From: Bacteroidota bacterium
GTDB taxonomy: Bacteria > Bacteroidota > Bacteroidia > Chitinophagales > Chitinophagaceae
Assembly: GCA_016712665.1 (NCBI GenBank)
Contig: JADJQP010000003.1
Coordinates: 186,001 to 250,000 of the forward strand
Direction: 5' to 3'
Length of the DNA stretch: 64,000 nt
Of this stretch, positions 31,024 to 39,186 are shown piece after piece. The notes below the pieces were generated by a model, which saw only the letters and a list, made by a program, of their open reading frames with translations, had not been told where the DNA came from and did no database searches. Numbering within the stretch: position 1 is the first letter of the stretch; every line of letters starts with the position of its first letter. The translations under genes were made by a program, and so were the position numbers.

Positions 31024-31678
31024 TTTTTCCAAATTGGATTTTGCTCCCATAATTTTTCCAATTCCTCCTTATCGCGCATCGTATCCATGCATTTCCAAAA
31101 TCCACGATGTCTGAATCCAACAAAATCCAGGTACCACTATCTTCAGGCTTTTCTTCAAATTGAAAAACCGTTCCATCCTCATGCATATTCACTACACCAA
31201 ATCTGCTTGTGGGCTGTATGGTAGTCATTGTACAAATTTTTCCATGTTGCTGATGAAAGGTCATTAATTCGGCAATGTTCACATCGCAAACCCCATCACC
31301 ATAGGTAAGCATAAACGGTTCATTATTGGTATAAGGCAATACCCGTTTCAATCGTCCGGCCGTCATGGTTTCGACACCGGTATCGATCATGGTGATTTTA
31401 AAATTCTCCACATTGGTATTATGAATATGTACCTGATTATCTTTCAAATCAATAGTAACGTCCGCATTGTGGAGGAAATAATTGGTAAAGTATTCTTTGA
31501 TTACTGAACCTTTGTAACCACAGCAAATAATAAATTCATTATATCCATAGGCAGCGTATATATTCATAATATGCCACAACATCGGTTTCCCACCTATTTC
31601 TATCATGGGCTTTGGTCTGAGATGACTTTCTTCCGAAATTCGAGTACCGAGTCCCCCTGCAAATAATACTACTTTCAT
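31017..31678 (-). pseudogene. rfbF: Glucose-1-phosphate cytidylyltransferase with an internal gap
   Basis: Residues 1-185 are a standard RfbF: LFAGGLGTRISEESHLRPKP (nucleotide-binding loop), GGKPMLWHIM, TYGDGVCDV (metal Asp) and FEEKPEDSGTWI. The enzyme makes CDP-glucose from CTP and glucose 1-phosphate. Then, near 31115-31123, the expected block starting NGGF is missing. The sequence jumps, in another frame, to the family's C-terminal signature HRGFWKCMDTMRDKEELEKL, ending in WKKW-stop at 31017. About 45-50 codons appear lost at the join, where TGGATTTTG and TGGATT repeats sit close together. As given, the reading frame ends in unrelated residues. Either a deletion inactivated the first gene of the pathway or the assembly dropped a segment. 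Confidence 0.85.
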
Positions 31679-31696
31679 TTTTATGATTATTTTCTA

Positions 31697-31704
31697 CAAA
31701 ATTA
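31697..31704 (-). promoter_or_regulatory. -7 promoter box for the CDP-sugar cassette
   Basis: On the minus strand TAATTTTG matches TAnnTTTG and lies 18 bases before rfbF ATG 31678. No good -33 element was found at 19-20 bases. Confidence 0.4.
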
Positions 31705-31790
31705 ATCTAACAGCCTGCAAGATAAATCATCAAGTTTACTTACCGCAGTAAATAATATGGTAATTTCATAAAATAAATGCAAAATAATAC

Positions 31791-31798
31791 TACATTTA
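31791..31798 (+). promoter_or_regulatory. -7-like box four bases before the LytTR gene
   Basis: TACATTTA differs from TAnnTTTG only in the last base and ends exactly four bases before ATG 31803. A TTTC lies 23 bases upstream. If used, transcription would begin at or next to the start codon. Confidence 0.4.
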
Positions 31799-31802
31799 CC
31801 CT

Positions 31803-32552
31803 ATGAGAGTTATCATAGTGGATGATGAAATAACGAGCTCACAGGTTTTAGAAAAGTTGATACAACACTACTTACCCACGTTGCAAGTAATTGCAGTTTG
31901 CAACAAACCTTCTGAGGCTATTGAAAAAATATCGGAGTTAAAACCAGACCTGGTTTTTATGGATATTGAGTTACCGGAGATGACCGGATTTGACATTTTG
32001 GAAAAAATTCATCCGATTCATTTCAATATTATTTTCACCACGGCCCATACCCAATATGGAATTAAAGCTATCCAATTTAGTGCTATTGACTACCTGCTCA
32101 AGCCCATTGATATTGAAGATTTACAAATGGCCGTTGCTAGAGCATCTACCCTATTATCTAACAACCAATCTCTGGAGCGCATTAAGATATTGCTTGAAAA
32201 TATTCAACTGCTACATACTGACAATCCGTTTAACAGAATCGCGCTACCTACCGGAGATGGTTTAAAATTTGTATATACCAGCGATATTGTCAGATGCTCC
32301 TCGTCAAATAACTATTCGCATATTTTTTTAAAAGGCGGTGAAAAGTTACTAATCAGCAAAACCCTGAAAGAGGTTGAAAATGTGCTTTCCGCGCATTCTT
32401 TTTTCAGGGTACACAATTCGCATTTGGTAAATACGCAGTATATCAAAAAATTTATCAAGGGTGATATATTTCAAATTGTAATGTCAGATGGAACTGAGGT
32501 GGAGGTCAGCAGAAGAAAAAAAGAGGAACTCCTCAAAATACTACAATTATAA
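31803..32552 (+). CDS. LytTR-family response regulator
   Basis: A 249-residue two-domain regulator. Residues 1-120 form a receiver domain with acidic pocket DDE (8-10), phosphorylation Asp in LVFMDIELPEMTG (near residue 55), TTAHTQ (Thr) and YLLKPI (Lys). Residues 145-249 form a LytTR DNA-binding domain, with ALPTGDGLKFVYTSDIVRCS, FFRVHNSHLVNTQYIKKF and a basic end (VEVSRRKKEEL). No sensor kinase gene adjoins it; partners of this class are usually membrane histidine kinases encoded elsewhere. It diverges from the sugar cassette, so it may control surface polysaccharide, but that is only context. Confidence 0.92.
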   Translation: MRVIIVDDEITSSQVLEKLIQHYLPTLQVIAVCNKPSEAIEKISELKPDLVFMDIELPEMTGFDILEKIHPIHFNIIFTTAHTQYGIKAIQFSAIDYLLKPIDIEDLQMAVARASTLLSNNQSLERIKILLENIQLLHTDNPFNRIALPTGDGLKFVYTSDIVRCSSSNNYSHIFLKGGEKLLISKTLKEVENVLSAHSFFRVHNSHLVNTQYIKKFIKGDIFQIVMSDGTEVEVSRRKKEELLKILQL

Positions 32553-32557
32553 AACAA

Positions 32558-32565
32558 TACCTTTG
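32558..32565 (+). promoter_or_regulatory. -7 promoter box before the secreted protein at 32601
   Basis: TACCTTTG fully matches TAnnTTTG, 35 bases before ATG 32601 and just after the LytTR stop. No -33 match at the right spacing. Confidence 0.4.
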
Positions 32566-32600
32566 CCCTCTAAGCGAAATAGCCCATAAAAAAAAATATC

Positions 32601-33239
32601 ATGAAAATCATTTTTCCATTGATTGCCGTTCTAGTATCGCTTTTCATGCCCGATAACGTTTCGGCACAGAAAATATTTTCAGAAGGCGTTATTAAATATG
32701 ATGTATATGTCAATAATGAAGAAAAACCTAGTGGCCTATATGTGGTAAGTATAAAGAATGGAAATATTAAAAGGGAATTGGCAATGAATAGCGGATACAA
32801 TAATATTACTATTTATACCAAAAAAAATGGGAAAACTCTTTCCATGAATATTACAGGAGGTGAAAAGTATGCTCTCGAAATTTCGCAGGAAGAATTAAAT
32901 GAAAAGAATACAAAATTTGCAGATGCAGTTTTTAGCAATCTAAACACCGATAAAACCCTCGCCGGATACCATTGCATTGGCAATAAAGTAGCTTATAAAG
33001 ACATGGAAACCGCTGAGTTCTATTACACTCCGGATCTATTACCCCCCGCAGAAAATTTGGTGTCTATGTTTCCGGGATTAAGAGGCATACCCCTTCAATA
33101 TGAAATCAAATCCAATAAAACACTTACCTTTAAATTTGTGGCCACTTTGGTAGACAATATGGTAATTGATTCCAAAATTTTTAATACTCCGGCCGATTAT
33201 AAAATAGTGACCAAAGCCGAATTAGAAAAATTAAAATAA
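32601..33239 (+). CDS. Secreted protein of unknown function (DUF4412-like)
   Basis: A 212-residue protein with a signal peptide (MKIIFPLIAVLVSLFMPDNV, cleaved after SAQ). The body is beta-rich and resembles the small Bacteroidota periplasmic proteins grouped as DUF4412 or GLPGLI-like: an opening GVIKYDVYVNN, a middle section with LAGYHCIGNKVAYKDMETAE and a closing AELEKLK. The phrase TLAGYHC followed by an altered side chain context is characteristic of proteins whose role is unknown. No catalytic motif is seen. It lies between the regulator and pth with its own promoter box. The family link is from memory and should be treated as tentative. Confidence 0.7.
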   Translation: MKIIFPLIAVLVSLFMPDNVSAQKIFSEGVIKYDVYVNNEEKPSGLYVVSIKNGNIKRELAMNSGYNNITIYTKKNGKTLSMNITGGEKYALEISQEELNEKNTKFADAVFSNLNTDKTLAGYHCIGNKVAYKDMETAEFYYTPDLLPPAENLVSMFPGLRGIPLQYEIKSNKTLTFKFVATLVDNMVIDSKIFNTPADYKIVTKAELEKLK

Positions 33240-33266
33240 TCCGCTGTACTCAATCGTGAACTGTCA

Positions 33267-33298
33267 TTTCAAGTGCCCCATTTTTTGTCCTAAATTTG
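33267..33298 (+). promoter_or_regulatory. Promoter of pth, candidate leaderless
   Basis: TTTC (33267-33270), 20 bases, then TAAATTTG (33291-33298), close to the Bacteroidota TTTG-N19-TAnnTTTG promoter. The -7 box ends four bases before ATG 33303, so the transcript should start at about the first base of the gene. Confidence 0.6.
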
Positions 33299-33302
33299 TA
33301 CT

Positions 33303-33872
33303 ATGAAATTTTTAATTGCAGGGCTGGGCAATATCGGAAATGAATATGCTAATACCCGTCACAATATAGGATTCGACATCTTGGATGCCTTTGCTGAAAG
33401 GCACCAGCTACGCTTTCACAGCGACCGGCTTGGTGAGGTTTGCGAGATGAAATTTAAAGGCAAAATTCTCATATTAGTAAAACCTAGTACGTATATGAAT
33501 TTGAGCGGAAAGGCTCTTAAATATTGGCTTACAAAAGAAAAAATACCTGTCGAACATTCGTTGACCTTAGTGGACGATCTTGCGTTTCCATTAGACACCC
33601 TTAAAATAAAAAAAAGTGGAAGTGATGCCGGTCATAATGGACTCAAAAGTATTCATGAGAACTTAGGAACCACCGAATATCCGCGACTCCGATTTGGGAT
33701 TGGGAATCATTTTGAAAAGCACAAACAAGTGGATTTTGTATTGGGTAAATGGGAAGCAAATGAAATCGAAATGGTTCAAAAAAAAATTATGGTATGTTGC
33801 GATATTATAGAAAGTTTTGTTACAATAGGACTAGAAAGAACCATGAACCAGTTTAATCATAAAAAATTTTAA
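33303..33872 (+). CDS. pth: Peptidyl-tRNA hydrolase
   Basis: A 189-residue cytosolic enzyme that frees tRNA from peptidyl-tRNA dropped by ribosomes. Family motifs: LIAGLGNIGNEYANTRHNIG (Asn and catalytic His20), KPSTYMNLSGK (Asn), LVDDLAFPLDTLK (catalytic Asp), and SDAGHNGLKSI followed by YPRLRFGIG. Length is normal. It precedes the FAH-family gene by three bases, so they share a transcript. Intact, no oddities apart from the very short gap to its promoter. Confidence 0.96.
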   Translation: MKFLIAGLGNIGNEYANTRHNIGFDILDAFAERHQLRFHSDRLGEVCEMKFKGKILILVKPSTYMNLSGKALKYWLTKEKIPVEHSLTLVDDLAFPLDTLKIKKSGSDAGHNGLKSIHENLGTTEYPRLRFGIGNHFEKHKQVDFVLGKWEANEIEMVQKKIMVCCDIIESFVTIGLERTMNQFNHKKF

Positions 33873-33875
33873 GAG

Positions 33876-34487
33876 ATGAAAATATTTTGCATCGGACGCA
33901 ATTATGTAGATCATATTTCGGAGTTGAATAACAAAATACCCGATACCCCGGTGGTATTTATGAAACCCCATACCGCATTGCTTACAGATAATAAGCCCTT
34001 TTATTACCCAAATTTCACCAAGGACCTTCATTACGAATGTGAAATTGTTTTGCGAATCTGTAAAAATGGGAAATCGGTGGCCGAAAAATTTGCCTTGGAT
34101 TATTTTGATGCGGTAACCGTAGGAATCGACTTTACGGCACGCGACCTGCAAGACTATCAAAAGAAAAATGGGCTTCCCTGGGAAATTGCAAAATCATTTG
34201 ACAATGCAGCTGTGGTTGGTAAGTGGAAACCCATCACAAAAGAAGAAAAAAAGAAAGCCATGGCTTTTAGCCTTACTAAAAATGAAGGTATCGTACAACA
34301 AGGAAACACTGAAAATATGATGCACTCCTTTGAGAAAATCATATCGTATATATCACACTACTTTTCATTAAATATGGGTGACCTCATATTTACCGGCACT
34401 CCTAAAGGGGTGGCATCCGTGCAGATTGGCGATACACTTTGTGCCTACATAGGAGAAGAAAATTTACTACAATTTGAAATAAAATAA
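33876..34487 (+). CDS. Fumarylacetoacetate hydrolase family protein
   Basis: A 203-residue FAH-fold hydrolase or decarboxylase. The metal-binding acids lie in LHYECEIVLRI (two Glu) and TVGIDFTARDLQ (Asp), with PVVFMKPHTALL upstream and GDLIFTGTPKGVASVQIGD at the end. Small members of this group include 2-hydroxyhepta-diene dioate isomerases and oxaloacetate or acylpyruvate hydrolases. The substrate cannot be told from sequence; acylpyruvase/oxaloacetate tautomerase activity is the likeliest for a 200-residue form. Three bases after pth. Confidence 0.88.
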   Translation: MKIFCIGRNYVDHISELNNKIPDTPVVFMKPHTALLTDNKPFYYPNFTKDLHYECEIVLRICKNGKSVAEKFALDYFDAVTVGIDFTARDLQDYQKKNGLPWEIAKSFDNAAVVGKWKPITKEEKKKAMAFSLTKNEGIVQQGNTENMMHSFEKIISYISHYFSLNMGDLIFTGTPKGVASVQIGDTLCAYIGEENLLQFEIK

Positions 34488-34492
34488 AACCT

Positions 34493-35458
34493 CTACGACT
34501 CCCTATTGAGAAGCATTTTGGCTAAATCGTTGAGATGTACTTTTCGTTTCGAAATCACAGGAACCTTTTCAAGGAGCTCATAGGCCCTATTGGTATACGC
34601 TTGAATTTCTTGCTCCAATAATTCCTTAATATGCAGCTTCTCAAAATAGGATAAGGTATCTGCTACTTTTGCCTCATCATTTCGTTGCAACAATTGCAGT
34701 AGTGCTTCTCTTTGTGTGCTGTTCGCAATTTCAAACGCCTTTGAAAGCAGAAAGGTTTTTTTATTACTTAAGATATCGCCCCCAATTTGTTTTCCTGTTT
34801 TAGAACTATCGCCAAACGCATCCAGATAGTCGTCCTTCATTTGAAAGGCAAGTCCCATTGATTTCCCAAATTGATATAAAATATCAGAACAACCGTCAGT
34901 AGCACCTCCAAGCATCGCACCTAATTTCATAGATGCGCCAATGAGTACGGACGTCTTGAGGGTTATCATTTTCATATATTCAGCAAGAGATACAAAATTC
35001 TCCGATTCAAAATCCATATCCATTTGTTGTCCTTCGCAAATTTCGATTGCAGTGCGGTTAAATAATTCCATTACCGAATGAATATATTCAGTATTGATTT
35101 TATTCAAATGAACATAGGAAAAAATACTCATCACATCGCCGGAGAGAATCGCAGTGGGCAGGTCATACTTTTCATGCACGGTTGCAAATCCCCGACGAAG
35201 CGGTGCCTTGTCCATTATATCATCATGCATTAGCGTAAAATTGTGAAACAACTCAATAGCTGTAGCCGTATGCCACACATTTTCATTGAGCTCAGCAAAT
35301 AATTCATGACTCATCAAACACAGTACCGGCCGAATACGCTTCCCTCCCATACGGAGCAGATACGAACAAGGTTCATACAATTTTTTGGGCTGGGAAGGAA
35401 ATTCATGCGCAGCGAAGAACGTTTCGAAGGAATCTAAGGTTTCGGTATAAGAATGCAT
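34493..35458 (-). CDS. Polyprenyl diphosphate synthase
   Basis: A 321-residue trans-isoprenyl diphosphate synthase. The first aspartate-rich motif is LMHDDIMDKAPLRRG (DDxxD) and the second is AFQMKDDYLDAFGD (DDxxD), with GGKRIRPVLC and KTSVLIGASMKLGAML between. These bind the allylic diphosphate and magnesium for chain elongation toward geranylgeranyl or longer chains, for quinone, carotenoid or lipid-carrier synthesis. Chain length cannot be fixed from sequence here. It converges on the FAH gene, six bases away on the other strand. Confidence 0.92.
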   Translation of the reverse strand: MHSYTETLDSFETFFAAHEFPSQPKKLYEPCSYLLRMGGKRIRPVLCLMSHELFAELNENVWHTATAIELFHNFTLMHDDIMDKAPLRRGFATVHEKYDLPTAILSGDVMSIFSYVHLNKINTEYIHSVMELFNRTAIEICEGQQMDMDFESENFVSLAEYMKMITLKTSVLIGASMKLGAMLGGATDGCSDILYQFGKSMGLAFQMKDDYLDAFGDSSKTGKQIGGDILSNKKTFLLSKAFEIANSTQREALLQLLQRNDEAKVADTLSYFEKLHIKELLEQEIQAYTNRAYELLEKVPVISKRKVHLNDLAKMLLNRES

Positions 35459-35564
35459 TGGGTAAAAATAGAAAAAAAAATATCAAATGAAACAAATCCC
35501 CATAAAATTGGCTTCTAAAGCACATTTTATTTGTGATCGCTAAGATACCGCATGCATGGCCCTG

Positions 35565-35572
35565 TACATTTG
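35565..35572 (+). promoter_or_regulatory. -7 promoter box for kdsD
   Basis: TACATTTG fully matches TAnnTTTG. It lies inside the longest open frame of kdsD and 18 bases before an ATGATG at 35591, which argues that the gene starts after it. Confidence 0.45.
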
Positions 35573-35590
35573 TATCAGATTTTACATCAA

Positions 35591-36594
35591 ATGATGTATT
35601 GAATCCCTATTTTTACAAAAAAATTTCTTTGGATAAGAATTTGATATCAGCAAGTGCTCTGCAAACCATTGAGCTAGAAAAAAAAGCTGTTGAAAACCTC
35701 AGCCATTACGTGAACGATCATTTTATAAATGCGGTGGCATGCATTCATCAAAGCAAAGGACGCGCGATTGTCAGTGGCATCGGCAAAAGTGCTATTATTG
35801 CCCAAAAGATAGTAGCCACTTTTAATAGTACCGGAACCCCTGCTATTTTTATGCATGCCGCAGATGCCATTCATGGCGATTTAGGCATGATGCAGCCTGA
35901 TGATGTGGCCATAGTCCTATCAAAAAGCGGCGAGAGTGCAGAGATAAAAGTGCTGGTGCCACTGATCAAAAACTTTGGCAATAAACTCATTGCCATCTGT
36001 GGTAACGAAAATCTTTTTTTAGCCACCAATGCCGACTTTCTGGTAGATAGTACCGTTACAACCGAAGCCTGTCCTAACAATTTGGCGCCCACTAGCAGTA
36101 CTACGGCCCAAATGGTAATGGGAGATGCGATAGCAGTTTGCCTTCTCAAACTAAAGGGCTTTACAGCCGATCATTTTGCCAAATTTCATCCCGGTGGCGC
36201 TTTAGGAAAGCAACTTTACCTTCACGTTTCAACACTAAGCAATATCCACGAAAAACCGATAGTATATGTCGGTGACTCCATTCAAAAAGTGATACTAGAA
36301 ATCACCGGAAAAAGATTAGGAGCTACCATTGTGTTAAATGCTCAAAACGAAATTGAGGGCATTATTACTGATGGTGATATTAGGAGGATGCTCGAAAAGC
36401 ATAGCGATTTAGGTTCCATACAAGCCACTGATATTATGAATAAAAACCCGAAATGTATCGAATCGGATGCTCTTGCAGTGGATGCAGTGGCGATTATGCG
36501 AAAACACAATATTTCCCAATTGGTAGTGGTTTCGAATGGTGTCTATGCCGGCATTCTACATTTACATGATTTACTGAAAGAGGGCCTCTTTTAA
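35591..36594 (+). CDS. kdsD: Arabinose-5-phosphate isomerase (start disrupted)
   Basis: An isomerase of about 334 residues that turns ribulose 5-phosphate into arabinose 5-phosphate, the first step to KDO for lipopolysaccharide. An SIS domain (residues about 25-185) carries SGIGKSAIIAQKIVATFNST, HGDLGMM, LSKSGESAEI and NLAPTSSTTAQMVMGDA; two CBS domains follow (GDSIQKVILEITG; RKHNISQLVVV). No in-frame ATG precedes the SIS domain: the open frame reaches back to GTG 35533. ATGATG at 35591 is out of frame by one base, and one missing T near 35599 would give MMYLNPYF and so on. I favour that start because a -7 box ends 18 bases before it. Confidence 0.9.
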
Positions 36595-37130
36595 GACATC
36601 GATTTATTAGACAATTTTTCAAAATATTCTTCGATATCCTTATACAATGTTTTGGCATAGGGAATAAACGGGGTAATCCATGCAACCGTTTTCGGCGCAA
36701 TTGGCTCCACGTAAGTATAGGTTTTTGAATCAAACATCTGGGACTTGTTCAACAAATTTGCCTTGTTACATAACCAGAAAAAGGTACTAAATAAAAACAC
36801 CAGCAAAAAACCATATAGTAACCCTCCCAGTACATTATTTACCCATCCTAATAATACGGTTTCTAAAATTTTCTCAACAAATCGAATCAGCGTTCGAAAT
36901 AAGAAAATGGTCAGTATAAAAAGCAATACAAAGGAAATTAATAGGGTATAGGAATTGGTCAAAATATTATTAGTAAATAAATAATCGGCCAACATATGAG
37001 AAAATTTTAGCGAAACCACTATTCCAACGATTACGGCAATGATGGAAACAATTGCCCACAACATTCCTTTCTTCCAGCCCCTAATGAAGGCTAGTATGCA
37101 AAGTAGTAGCGTTATTCCATCAAGTATCAT
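36591..37130 (-). CDS. CvpA family membrane protein
   Basis: A 179-residue inner-membrane protein with four hydrophobic segments. CvpA proteins were named for colicin V production and have links to division and envelope stress; the molecular role is unsettled. ATG 37130 gives MILDGITLLLCILAFIRGWK, and the RGWKKGML turn is typical. The longer frame from 37199 adds a hydrophilic lead with no family support. Its stop shares the palindromic TTAA with the kdsD stop on the other strand (36591-36594), so the two genes converge and overlap by four bases. Confidence 0.88.
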   Translation of the reverse strand: MILDGITLLLCILAFIRGWKKGMLWAIVSIIAVIVGIVVSLKFSHMLADYLFTNNILTNSYTLLISFVLLFILTIFLFRTLIRFVEKILETVLLGWVNNVLGGLLYGFLLVFLFSTFFWLCNKANLLNKSQMFDSKTYTYVEPIAPKTVAWITPFIPYAKTLYKDIEEYFEKLSNKSMS

Positions 37131-37205
37131 ATCACATTTTTTTTCAAATGTATAAAAAAAACCGTCCACAGTTGCGAATGGTTTATTGAATGATTTCAAG
37201 AATCG

Positions 37206-38869
37206 TTAATTAGTTCGCGGAACCCTAAAGGTCCCTGTGGCAGTATAAGTATCACCTGATGGTGAACCTACTAAGTTAATACTAAAACTGCCTTGCGCAT
37301 CGCCGGGAAATGCCGGGAAGGAACTGTACGTTACATTATTTATTCCCGAAAAGGAAAAGGTATTATCAGTGAATGCCCTATAGCGCCATTTACAAAGCCG
37401 CTTGCAATACTTTGATTTCCTACTGTAGCACCATCCACTGTCATTGAAAAGTAAGAACACTAAAACCTCACCGCCATTGATTATAGATTGAGGCCCATTA
37501 ATAAAGCAACTGAGGGTGCAAACCGGCTGAACGAATATCTTAGTTGCAGTGGCAAGTGTTACATTATTTATAAAATTGACCGTGATAAAAGGGCTTACAT
37601 TTCCACATGCGCTAATGTTTCCAATATTATTTAATCCAGCCAATAATGTATAATTAGTAGACCCATGAACAAGATTTGTAAAATCGTAAGAAGTCAACGT
37701 AATAGGACCCTGTGGAATACCAAGGCAAGCTATAATTAATTTGTCCCGAGGCGTTTGGGGTTAATAACAAATCTAGGGGCTGAATATAGACACATCCGTT
37801 TGTAATGGGGTTACCCAAACAATCTTTGACATTGGCGGTGAAACTACACGTATTGATTAGAGCAAGATTAATGGTAATGATACCGAGATCTAAATTAGTG
37901 GCACCGGTTGTGATAGTGGTAGTGTAGATTGGGGAAGGGTTCCCGCAAATATTATTATCATAAACTTCTAGCGTTAATACTGCATTCGAATAGCATGGAC
38001 CTCCCACCCATCCTGCGGCACTAGTGGCACCATATCTAAAAGTTTCCCAACATAGGCATTTCCTTCACGCACGGCACCACCATCTTCTATCCACATGCCT
38101 TTTTGCTCATTATACCACCATAGCACGATATTAGTAGGAGCGCTCCCATGTAAGGAGGGTGGAATGGAAAGGCTCAAAGTGGCTGAAGAACCGGTGGCAA
38201 TTTGCAAGGCATTGCCGTTGATATCATACAACTCAGCTACCATCATTCCAAAAGTTTGAAGTAAACGCTCGATACCTGAGGAGGCTACCCCACGTAAATC
38301 GCCGGGCATGGTTTCCATTCCCAATTGGGTGGTAGGATCAATTTTCTTTGCATACACATACACTTGTCCGTTGTACGCATTTCCGTTTGCATTGTTTACA
38401 ATGGCATTTGCAGGAAAGGTAATGGAAAGACCATTTGCAAAATTTACAGTACCTCCATTGTTGGCAAAAAACACTTCAGGAGTTCCTTTAGACATCAAAG
38501 AAATTTTTACGGTATGCTTATCTCCTGCATTCACAGAAAGGGTTCGTGAACCATTAAAATAACCGGTTTTGGAAACAACCACCGTAGAGGCACGTGAAGG
38601 TGTAGTAATATTATTGAAATAAAATAATCCGTTATCATCGGTTAAAGAGGTATAGGCACCTGTTTTACAACTGCAGCAGCCACCGGCATACCGGCTTCAT
38701 CCTTTACAATACCATAAATAGAAGAAACAACGGTGTTGCTATTGTCAAATGTATTGGTGTCAGCGGCTATGGTATAATCGCGTTTGTAGCAGGATTGTAA
38801 TCCCATCACGAGCATTGCAAGCACAATCATACTCAATGCCTTAAAATTTTGTTTGATGAATGTTTTCAT
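37206..38869 (-). pseudogene. Carboxypeptidase-regulatory-like lipoprotein with five frameshifts
   Basis: A lipoprotein gene of about 554 codons. ATG 38869 gives MKTFIKQNFKALSMIVLAML and lipobox LQSC. A carboxypeptidase-regulatory-like domain follows (YGIVKDEAGMPVAAAVV ... TGYFNGSRTLSVNAG), then FANGLSITFPANAIVN with GQVYVYAKKIDPT, and a C-terminal beta-rich region. The frame breaks near 38668 (A lost), 38050 (G run), 37727 (extra T), 37460 and 37385. Each segment reads well in its own frame, for instance SYFSMTVDGATVGNQSIASG at 37390-37455. The net -1 agrees with the 1,664-base length. Five indels in 1.7 kb is far above the window's rate, so either the gene is decaying or coverage was poor here. 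Confidence 0.8.
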
Positions 38870-39186
38870 TTTTTGAATATTTATTTTTTTATTAATAATG
38901 GTACGCCTTACAAGACGAAGAAAACCTTGAATTCGTTTGCGAAGGAAAAAATTGATGCGCAAAGTTAATATTCTAAACCACATTTTTATTACAAATCATG
39001 TAAAAATCCATTCTTTGACCTCTCTACAAAGAATTTCTCATATTTGGTTTATGACAAAGAAATATCTAAATTTGTTTAGGGTTGTTTCAAAATAGTTCTT
39101 GAAAAAGGCTATTGTGTTGATAAACGGATGAGAATAGTACCATGAATACAATCTTTCATTTGATATAAAAAAAATAAATTCACCTT
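38870..39186. other. Divergent intergenic region with two promoters
   Basis: No gene is seen. The plus strand carries TTTG (39043-39046), 20 bases, TAAATTTG (39067-39074), a near-ideal promoter for the gene at 39187 with a leader of about 106 bases. The minus strand carries TAACTTTG (38960-38967 as CAAAGTTA), about 90 bases before the lipoprotein start. Confidence 0.6.
39043..39074 (+). promoter_or_regulatory. Promoter of the SdrD_B-like surface protein
   Basis: TTTG, 20 bases, TAAATTTG: both boxes match the Bacteroidota housekeeping consensus exactly and the spacing is one over the usual 19. Confidence 0.65.
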
